Origin: Clostridia bacterium
GTDB taxonomy: Bacteria > Bacillota > Clostridia > Christensenellales > CAG-138
Direction of reading: 5' to 3'
DNA: 64,000 bases
Assembly (NCBI GenBank): GCA_017428025.1
Contig: JAFRRO010000091.1
Location: 29,057 to 93,056, forward strand
Part shown: piece by piece, positions 58,508 through 64,000 of the stretch
Numbering within the stretch: position 1 is the first letter of the stretch
Layout of the letters: each line of letters begins with the position of its first letter
The notes under the pieces: generated by a model
What the model was told of the DNA's origin: nothing
Database searches by the model: none
What the model saw: the letters and a program-made list of their open reading frames with translations, nothing else
Translations under genes and position numbers: made by a program

Positions 58508-60532
58508 GTGAACCGGTTCAAGGTCGTTTCCCCGTACGAGCCGCAGGGCGATCAGCCGCAGGCGATCGAAACCCTTGCAAAGAGCATCGAGGCGGGCAAT
58601 CCGATGTCGGTGCTGCTGGGCGTCACGGGAAGCGGAAAAACCTATACGATGGCAAAGGTGATCGAGCGCGTGCAGAAGCCCACGCTCGTCCTTGCGCACA
58701 ACAAAACGCTCGCCGCGCAGCTCTGCTCCGAGTTCAAGGAGCTGTTTCCCGACTCCGCGGTCGAGTTTTTTGTGTCGTATTACGACTATTATCAGCCGGA
58801 GGCGTATTTGCCCGCGTCGGACACCTACATCGAAAAGACGATCGAGGTCAACGACGAGATCGACAAGCTGCGCCACTCCGCAACCTGCGCGCTCAACGAA
58901 CGCAGCGACGTCATCATCGTCGCGTCGGTCTCGTGCATCTACGGGCTCGGCGATCCGGAGGAATACCTTAGGCTGTCCGTTTCGCTCCGGGAGGGCATGG
59001 AGATCGACCGCCGCGAGGTCATGCAGCGGCTCATCGAGATTCAGTATCAGCGCAACGACATGGACTTTCAGCGCGGCACGTTCCGTTCGCACGGCGACAC
59101 GCTCGACATCTATCCGGTCAACTGGACGGACAAGGCGCTGCGCATCGGGTTCTTCGGCGACGAGGTCGAGCGCATCTCGGAAATCAACGTCCTGACCGGC
59201 GAGGTCCTCAACCGCCGCAGTCACGTCGCGATCTTTCCGGCGTCGCACTACGCGACCGGACACGAGAAGATGCAAAAGGCGCTCAAAGAGATCGAAGCGG
59301 ACATGGAGGTGCAGGAAAAGATGTTTCTCGACACCAACCGTCCGCTGGAGGCCGAGCGCATCCGTTCGCGCGTGCTGCACGACATCGAAATGATGCAGGA
59401 GATCGGCTTCTGCAGCGGCATCGAGAACTATTCGCGCTACTTTGACGGCAGAAAGCCCGGCGAACCGCCGTATACGCTGATCGACTATTTCCCCAAGGAT
59501 TTTCTGATGTTCATCGACGAAAGCCACGTCACGCTGCCGCAGGTCGGCGGGATGTTCCGCGGCGACCGCGCAAGAAAGGATGCGCTCGTCGAATACGGCT
59601 TCCGTCTGCCGAGCGCGCGGGACAACCGCCCGCTGAAATTCGAGGAGTTCATGGAGCGCGTGCCGCAGATCGTCTGCGTGTCCGCAACGCCCGCAAGCTA
59701 CGAACTGAACCGCGCGGCGGTCGTCGCCGAGCAGATCATCCGTCCGACGGGGCTCGTCGATCCCGAGGTTTCGGTCCGTCCGGTCAAGGGGCAGATCGAC
59801 GACCTTCTGGGCGAAGTGCGCATGCAGGCGGAAAAGGGCTTCCGCACGCTGATCACCACGCTGACCAAGCGCATGGCGGAGGACCTGACCGAATATCTCG
59901 ACCGCATGGGCGTGCGCGTGCGCTACATGCACAGCGACATCGACACGCTCGATCGCATGGAGATCATCCGCGATCTCCGCCTGGGCGAATTCGACGCGCT
60001 CGTCGGCATCAACCTTCTGCGCGAAGGTCTCGATCTGCCGGAGGTCGGTCTGGTCGCGATCCTGGATGCGGACAAAGAGGGCTTTTTGCGCAGCGAAACA
60101 AGCCTCATCCAGACGATCGGTCGCGCCGCGCGAAACGCCGAAGGACGCGTCATCCTCTATGCCGATTCGATCACGCCTTCGATGCGCCGCGCGATGGACG
60201 AAACCGAACGACGCCGCAAAAAACAGCTTGCGTACAACCGGGAGCACGGCATCACGCCGAAGTCGATCCAAAAGAAGATTTACGACACCCTGGTGATCTC
60301 GCGCCGCGAGGAGGAACAGCCCGAGCATCTCACCGAATGGCAGAAGAAGGAGCGCATCGCGATCCTGACCGAGCAGATGCAGCAGGCGGCGCGCGAGCTC
60401 GAATTCGAGACCGCGGCGAAGATTCGCGATCAGATCCTTGCCCTGAAGGGCGAAAAGGCACAGAAGAAGTCCGATTTGCGTCCCGGACAGATCGGCGCGC
60501 ACAAGCGCGCAAGGGAGAAGACGCACAAGTAG
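58508..60532 (+). CDS. uvrB: Excinuclease ABC subunit B
   Basis: 674 residues, full length. Helicase fold with Walker [17 protein letters not shown], the beta-hairpin [12 protein letters not shown] that clamps [57 protein letters not shown], and a C-terminal UVR motif ([20 protein letters not shown]) that binds UvrC. The start is GTG, directly after the Dabb gene, without a separate ribosome site. The partner uvrA lies 55 kb upstream in the window; uvrC is absent. Confidence 0.97.
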   Translation: MNRFKVVSPYEPQGDQPQAIETLAKSIEAGNPMSVLLGVTGSGKTYTMAKVIERVQKPTLVLAHNKTLAAQLCSEFKELFPDSAVEFFVSYYDYYQPEAYLPASDTYIEKTIEVNDEIDKLRHSATCALNERSDVIIVASVSCIYGLGDPEEYLRLSVSLREGMEIDRREVMQRLIEIQYQRNDMDFQRGTFRSHGDTLDIYPVNWTDKALRIGFFGDEVERISEINVLTGEVLNRRSHVAIFPASHYATGHEKMQKALKEIEADMEVQEKMFLDTNRPLEAERIRSRVLHDIEMMQEIGFCSGIENYSRYFDGRKPGEPPYTLIDYFPKDFLMFIDESHVTLPQVGGMFRGDRARKDALVEYGFRLPSARDNRPLKFEEFMERVPQIVCVSATPASYELNRAAVVAEQIIRPTGLVDPEVSVRPVKGQIDDLLGEVRMQAEKGFRTLITTLTKRMAEDLTEYLDRMGVRVRYMHSDIDTLDRMEIIRDLRLGEFDALVGINLLREGLDLPEVGLVAILDADKEGFLRSETSLIQTIGRAARNAEGRVILYADSITPSMRRAMDETERRRKKQLAYNREHGITPKSIQKKIYDTLVISRREEEQPEHLTEWQKKERIAILTEQMQQAARELEFETAAKIRDQILALKGEKAQKKSDLRPGQIGAHKRAREKTHK

Positions 60533-60535
60533 GAT

Positions 60536-61612
60536 ATGAAACAAAAGTGGGCAATTCCGATATGCATGGGGGCATTGCTGCTCGCGCTTGCGTGCAGCGG
60601 CGTTGACGCGCCCGAAAGTACGCCGCAGCCGACGGAGATTCCGGCGAATGCCGCAGAGGTCGAGGAGATCACGGTCGAGCTGACCGTTGCGCCGACGCCG
60701 GAGCCGACGCCGGAACCGACCGATACGCCCGCGCCGACCGATACGCCGACGCCGGAGCCGACCGCCACGCCCGAACCGACGCCCGACGGGCTTTTGGGCG
60801 GGCGTTACGACGGATTTTCGGCGGGCGAACCGGTGCTGACCGAAACAAGCTACAAGAGCGAACGCATCTCGATCGAGGTCACGCGCTACGACAGCTCGCC
60901 GCTGACGCGCCATCTCGTCTATTACGTCACGGACATCCACATTCAGGACATCGAAGCGCTGCGCACGGGCAGCTGGGACGGCAAGTTCGGCACCCGCGGG
61001 CAAAAGCTCTGGGCGTCGTTTCTGAAGATGGCGCGGCAGGAACAGGCGATCGTCGCGATCAACGGCGACTACTACACCTACAACTTCCGCACCGGTCTGG
61101 TGATTCGCAACGGCGTGCGCTACGAGCCGGATCCGTGGAAGCCGTGGAAGGGACATCAGATCCTGCTGCTCTATCGCGACGGCACGGTGGAGGTGTTCGA
61201 CTCCGACACCTTCGATCCGGAGGCGACCGACCTCACGAACGTCTGGCAGGCGTGGGAGTTCGGACCGAGCCTGCTCGACGAGACCGGCGCCGCGCTTTCG
61301 AAGTTCAACCGCGCGTACAACGACATCGACCGTCCTAATCCGCGCACGGTGTTCGGCTATTACGAGCCGGGGCACTACTGCTTCGTCACGATCGACGGAC
61401 GCAAGAGCGGCACGACGAACGGGCTTTCGATGAGCGAAACGGCGCAGCTGATGGAATCGCTCGGCTGCAAGGTCGCGTTCAACCTCGACGGCGGACAGAC
61501 GACGCAGCTTTACTGGAACGATTCGATGTACAACACGCCGTTCAAGGGCGGTCGCTCCACAAGCGACATCATCTGCATCGTCGCGCCGCAGCCGGCCGGC
61601 GCAGACGAATAA
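60536..61612 (+). CDS. Phosphodiester glycosidase (NAGPA/DUF2233) lipoprotein, paralog 2
   Basis: 358 residues. Lipoprotein signal ending LLALAC (Cys20), a Pro/Thr/Glu-rich linker (TPEPTPEPTDTPAPTDTPTP), and the phosphodiester-glycosidase fold: VAINGDYYTYNFRTGLVIRN, YYEPGHYCFVTIDGR and CKVAFNLDGGQTTQLYWN. Same layout as the gene at 27750, with the NLDGG motif kept. AGGAT before the ATG. It starts three bases after uvrB and may be cotranscribed; that link is unlikely to be functional. Confidence 0.85.
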   Translation: MKQKWAIPICMGALLLALACSGVDAPESTPQPTEIPANAAEVEEITVELTVAPTPEPTPEPTDTPAPTDTPTPEPTATPEPTPDGLLGGRYDGFSAGEPVLTETSYKSERISIEVTRYDSSPLTRHLVYYVTDIHIQDIEALRTGSWDGKFGTRGQKLWASFLKMARQEQAIVAINGDYYTYNFRTGLVIRNGVRYEPDPWKPWKGHQILLLYRDGTVEVFDSDTFDPEATDLTNVWQAWEFGPSLLDETGAALSKFNRAYNDIDRPNPRTVFGYYEPGHYCFVTIDGRKSGTTNGLSMSETAQLMESLGCKVAFNLDGGQTTQLYWNDSMYNTPFKGGRSTSDIICIVAPQPAGADE

Positions 61613-61631
61613 GCGCAAAGAAGGGCTCTTT

Positions 61632-61757
61632 ACAACCCTCCCGTCTTTTGCTTCGCAAAATCCACCCTCCCTTACACAGGGAGGGCTATTTCTTGCGCAA
61701 AAAGAGGCTCCCCTGTGCAAGGGGAGCTGTCGAGGTTTACCGAGACTGAGGGGTTGT
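61632..61757. repeat. Fold-back pair of dispersed repeats
   Basis: ACAACCCTC at one end and GAGGGGTTGT at the other, each with an internal hairpin (CCCTCCCTTACACAGGGAGGG and GCTCCCCTGTGCAAGGGGAGC). Two inverted units of a REP-like family; the second carries the GACTGAGGGGTTGT end that is widespread in gut Clostridia. Confidence 0.7.
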
Positions 61758-61777
61758 ATTTGAACAACACCCTTTAC

Positions 61778-61803
61778 AAAGGGGCTTAATGAGCCCCTTT
61801 TGT
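61778..61803. terminator. Bidirectional terminator
   Basis: AAAGGGGCT / AGCCCCTTT stem with a five-base loop, T-rich on both sides. Stops the uvrB-glycosidase unit and the convergent gene at 61809. Confidence 0.85.
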
Positions 61804-61808
61804 CGTCC

Positions 61809-62768
61809 TTACCGGAACCGGAACACCAGCGCGTGTTCGTCGAGCACTTTGCCCGCGGGCAGGAACAACCGGTCGGCGTCCTTTGCGAGCCGGTAGTGAT
61901 AGAAGATCAGCAGCGTGCCGTCGTAGCCGCAGGGCACGAGCACGCCCTCCTTCCAGGCATAGCGCAGTTCGTGACCGAACCAGCCGCCCTCCTCGTCCTC
62001 GCAGGTCTTTTGCCAGCACTGCACGCGCGTCCCGTAGTATTCGACCACAAACGGCCGCAGTCCGTTCTCGTCCACGGTCGTGCCGACTTCGGCATCGGTG
62101 CGGTAGTAATCGCCGTAGGTCATCGCGCTCTGCATGCCGTTCTGCTGCGCGTCCTCGCCCGAAAACACAAGCCGCACGGTCACGACGTGCCATTCATAGC
62201 CCTCGCGCGCGGGGAACGTCTCATCGCCGGAAATCACCCGGTGGTCGACGATCTCGACCGTGCCGGTCACATCGACGTCGTGATCCTCGTAGGATGCGGT
62301 CGTATACGGATACGGCGTGCCGACGTCCATCAGGTTCAGCGTCATGCCCTCGCAGTCTGGAACGATCGAATCGCCCTCGACATAGCCGCACCGGAGGCAC
62401 ATCGCGGCATTCTGATAGGTCGCCTCGGTGAACAGATGCCCGAGCGGTTCGCCCTGCGTATGCCCGCAGCGGGAGCAGGTTTCCGGCTCGGTGCAGGTTG
62501 CGGGCAGGTATTCGTGTCCGAGCGGTTCGCCGTGCCGTTCGCCGCAGCGCGCGCAGATCTCCGGCTCGGTGCAGGTTGCGGGAAGGTATTCGTGTCCGAG
62601 CGGTTCGCCGAGGTGTTTGCCGCAGCGGGAGCAGATCTCCGGCTCGGTGCAGGTCGCCTCCGCATAGCGGTGGTTTTCAAACACGCAGGTGGTCAAAAGC
62701 AGCGTGATCAGCACCGCGATCGCCGCTGCCGCGACGCCGACGCCGATCCAGAGAATGGTTCGTTTCAT
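61809..62768 (-). CDS. Membrane protein with CxxC repeats and an extracellular domain
   Basis: 319 residues. One N-terminal helix (about 5-27, ILWIGVGVAAAAIAVLITLL), then three and a half 26-residue units with the pattern GHEYLPATCTEPEICARCGE (TCTxPExCxxCGxxxGEPLGH), then a beta-sandwich domain of about 180 residues beginning CEGMTLNLMDVGTPYPYTTA and containing YEWHVVTVRLVFSGEDAQQN, similar to the DUF4352/telokin-like domains of Clostridia lipoproteins. The Cys pairs may bind metal or be redox-active; the role is unknown. ATG has AAAGGAGCAGC upstream. Repeats correspond to a 78-bp tandem array at about 62430-62680. Confidence 0.8.
   Translation of the reverse strand: MKRTILWIGVGVAAAAIAVLITLLLTTCVFENHRYAEATCTEPEICSRCGKHLGEPLGHEYLPATCTEPEICARCGERHGEPLGHEYLPATCTEPETCSRCGHTQGEPLGHLFTEATYQNAAMCLRCGYVEGDSIVPDCEGMTLNLMDVGTPYPYTTASYEDHDVDVTGTVEIVDHRVISGDETFPAREGYEWHVVTVRLVFSGEDAQQNGMQSAMTYGDYYRTDAEVGTTVDENGLRPFVVEYYGTRVQCWQKTCEDEEGGWFGHELRYAWKEGVLVPCGYDGTLLIFYHYRLAKDADRLFLPAGKVLDEHALVFRFR
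62430..62680. repeat. 78-bp tandem repeat in the Cys-repeat gene
   Basis: Two near-identical 78-bp units (a common CGTGTCCGAGCGGTTCGCC word starts at 62513 and 62591) with more diverged copies on each side. Each encodes one 26-residue TCTxPExCxxCG unit. Confidence 0.85.
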
Positions 62769-62872
62769 GCGCTGCTCCTTTCATATACGGATGATTTTGT
62801 AGTGTATCATATGCCGGTTCCGTTTGCAAGTATGCGCGGCAGACGCCGTTCGGCGAATTTTGTATTTTTTGC

Positions 62873-62900
62873 TTGTGTTTCGATGCAGATATGATATACT
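62873..62900 (+). promoter_or_regulatory. Predicted promoter of the small helical protein gene
   Basis: TTGTGT (62873-62878), 16-base spacer, TATACT (62895-62900). Confidence 0.6.
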
Positions 62901-62928
62901 GAACAAAAAGAGCAAAGGGGACAAAGCA

Positions 62929-63138
62929 ATGGAACTGAAAGACAACTGGAAGAAAGTCGGCAAGGGCTTTGGCGAGCTCGGCAAGGACCTCGGCGAACTC
63001 GGCAAGGACCTCGGCGTCAGCATCGTGAAGTCGGTCAAGAAGGGCGCGGAGAAGGTCTCCGAATGGGCGGACAACGAGGATAAAAAGGAAGAGCCGAAGG
63101 CGGACGTCGTCGTCGAACCAGAACAGAAGGAAGAATAA
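62929..63138 (+). CDS. Small amphipathic-helix protein
   Basis: 69 residues, ATG 62929 with AAAGGGGAC upstream. A seven-residue GELGKDL unit is present twice after WKKVGKGF, then a Lys-rich helix (VSIVKSVKKGAEKVSEWA) and an acidic Glu/Lys tail. The pattern resembles short membrane-surface or stress-type helical proteins. No signal peptide. I do not recognise the family. It lies five bases before the next gene and is probably cotranscribed with it and the broken DUF3842 gene. Confidence 0.7.
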   Translation: MELKDNWKKVGKGFGELGKDLGELGKDLGVSIVKSVKKGAEKVSEWADNEDKKEEPKADVVVEPEQKEE

Positions 63139-63143
63139 CGACC

Positions 63144-63590
63144 GTGGCACGGAGCAAGAGATCGGTCGTATCGCTGCGCGGATACCTGAACGGCATCACG
63201 GAGCTTGCTTCCCTGTGTTCCGAATGGGTGGGGCGTTCCACGGTCAGCGTGGGCGTCTATCCGCCGGAGGACTACTGGGAGCGGTTTCAGAAGGATTACC
63301 GTATCCGTAAGCCGGTGACGCTGGTCGAATCGCCGGAGACCTTCAAGCAGACGCTGGTGCAGTGGCTCGGCGCAACGCCGTATCATCTTTGCGATCACGT
63401 CGTCGGGATCATCGAATACGAGCTCGGCAAAGCGAAGCGCATCCTGCGCGCCTCGGACGAGGAAACGCTGAACGACGAGCTTTCCGCCAGCGAACACGGC
63501 GGCTTCGGCGCCTACTATTTCACCGAGGACGTGTTTTTCGTCGAATTCGAGGAATACGCGCTCGTCTTTCTCATGGGCAACAACGAGTGA
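63144..63590 (+). CDS. Hypothetical protein, 148 residues
   Basis: GTG start five bases after the previous stop, with GGAAG as a possible ribosome site. Soluble: VVSLRGYLNGITELASLCSE, YPPEDYWERFQKDYRIRK, TPYHLCDHVVGIIEYELGKA, YYFTEDVFFVEFEEYALVFL near the C-terminus. No motif I can name. The strong hydrophobic tail may pack in a small beta domain. Frame and codon use match the neighbours, so it is a real gene. Confidence 0.75.
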   Translation: MARSKRSVVSLRGYLNGITELASLCSEWVGRSTVSVGVYPPEDYWERFQKDYRIRKPVTLVESPETFKQTLVQWLGATPYHLCDHVVGIIEYELGKAKRILRASDEETLNDELSASEHGGFGAYYFTEDVFFVEFEEYALVFLMGNNE

Positions 63591-63602
63591 ACGGAGAAGC
63601 AT

Positions 63603-63741
63603 ATGAAGGATCCGACAATTCTGGTCATCGACGCGCAGGGCGGAGGTCTGGGCAAATAGCTGATCCACGGGATCAAAAAGGACCTTGCGCAGGCGACCGT
63701 TCTTGCGGTCGGCACGAACGCAGCCGCCACCGTAGCTATGA
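63603..63741 (+). pseudogene. DUF3842 gene, broken by a stop and truncated
   Basis: Frame from ATG 63603 reads MKDPTILVIDAQGGGLGK, then TAG at 63657-63659, then LIHGIKKDLAQATVLAVGTN and ATVAM, after which homology ends. Intact DUF3842 proteins (about 135 residues) start with a GQGGGIGKQLV segment and VGTNSxATxxM, so the stop replaces the expected Gln and the 3' two thirds are gone. CGGAGAAGC precedes the ATG. The loss of homology at about 63741 coincides with a drop in GC content, as expected for an insertion or recombination edge. Confidence 0.8.
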
Positions 63742-63934
63742 CTATGACAGAGGACGCTAAGACAGAAAAACACACCGTAGGAGAACCCTACGGTGCATAC
63801 ATAAAAACCGCCCTGCAAGTTTCGGCTTGCAGGGCTTTGAAAAATACATCACAGACTATATTTCGAGATATTGAAATAACAGTGGCAGTATGATATTCTT
63901 TTCTTGTTGGTTAATATGCCGATGGAGGATAATC
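63742..63934. other. Low-GC segment with two hairpins, possible mobile element edge
   Basis: No clear gene. Hairpin 1: CACCGTAGG (63773) with CCTACGGTG (63787). Hairpin 2: GCCCTGCAAG (63810) with CTTGCAGGGC (63826) followed by TTTGA, terminator-like. GC content is lower than in the rest of the window. It separates the broken DUF3842 gene from a helix-turn-helix gene, so it probably belongs to an inserted element. Confidence 0.5.
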
Positions 63935-64000
63935 ATGGATTTTTTGACCGTAAGAGAAGCAGGAGAATTGTGGGGTATTACGGCACGCATGGCAACAAAG
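63935..64000 (+). CDS. Helix-turn-helix protein, 3'-truncated by window edge
   Basis: Only 22 residues are visible (MDFLTVREAGELWGITARMA then TK), with GGAGG eight bases before the ATG. The start matches the short MerR/excisionase-like helix-turn-helix proteins that are common on Clostridia integrative elements (xFLTVREAAELWGIS type). Lower GC than its neighbours. The rest of the gene and the element lie outside the window. Confidence 0.6.
   Translation, partial: MDFLTVREAGELWGITARMATK

Noticed and set aside
58454..61720. A 1088-residue open frame on the minus strand over uvrB and the glycosidase gene, and similar long antisense frames over uvrA, mfd, addA and addB.
   Set aside because: They lie exactly opposite conserved genes, have no ribosome sites, and consist of the Arg/Ala/Asp/Val/His-rich translation expected from high third-position GC.

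Overview
The window is one continuous piece of a moderately GC-rich Bacillota (Clostridia-type) chromosome. The signs are AddAB instead of RecBCD, SigH encoded directly behind mrnC and rlmB as in Bacillus and Clostridia, a YtxC-type sporulation protein, good AGGAGG ribosome binding sites, Gram-positive lipoproteins with TPEPT-rich linkers, and dispersed REP-like repeats of the kind common in gut Clostridia. I cannot name a genus. Almost everything is intact, densely packed core gene content. Both ends are incomplete: ispDF is cut at the left edge, and the right edge enters a lower-GC accessory segment.

Layout: 1-4161, ispDF, uvrA and a DUF559 endonuclease gene broken by one stop codon, followed by a fold-back repeat. 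4392-5410, a YdcF-type membrane protein and an orphan FakA-like C-terminal domain. 8677-5501 (minus), pepT, a YcxB-like membrane protein, msrA and an acetyltransferase. 8812-11782, argS and serS. 13926-11833 (minus), mrnC, rlmB and sigH. 14114-20144, pth, mfd, a SurA/PrsA-like foldase lipoprotein and a zinc-ribbon membrane protein. 23716-20193 (minus), an aconitase-family hydratase and NADP-isocitrate dehydrogenase, divergent from 23991-27125 (citC, citXG, a LysR regulator). 27168-31972, a zinc-ribbon protein, a phosphodiester-glycosidase lipoprotein, tRNA-Arg(CCG), a DUF1015 protein and aspartate kinase. 36037-32149 (minus), a DUF1538 / P-II / RCK_C membrane module and YtxC. 38748-36113 (minus), glpK and an Ldh-family dehydrogenase. 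38830-41423, a lamin-tail membrane protein and two paralogous lipoproteins. 50860-41724 (minus), thpR, addB, addA, an RsmF-like methyltransferase and rsmA. 51028-61612, a membrane-anchored solute-binding-like protein, murA, a SAM methyltransferase, a double RluA pseudouridine synthase, phosphoglucomutase, deoD, two Dabb proteins, uvrB and a second phosphodiester glycosidase. 61809-64000, a Cys-repeat membrane protein, two small unknowns, a broken DUF3842 gene and the start of a helix-turn-helix gene.

Genes that work together: uvrA, uvrB and mfd (nucleotide excision and transcription-coupled repair), addA and addB (double-strand break processing), aconitase and icd (oxidative branch to 2-oxoglutarate), citC and citXG (activation of citrate lyase, whose subunits are not in the window), and mrnC, rlmB, rsmA, RsmF-like and RluA enzymes (rRNA processing and modification). 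The most interesting signals are: an inverted repeat placed about 60 bp upstream of both divergent citrate/aconitate promoters; a DUF1538-P-II-RCK_C operon that looks like a ligand-gated cation transport system; two promoters whose spacing predicts leaderless mRNAs; a 20-bp palindrome carrying a 7-codon ORF in front of mfd; and a fused pair of RluA domains.
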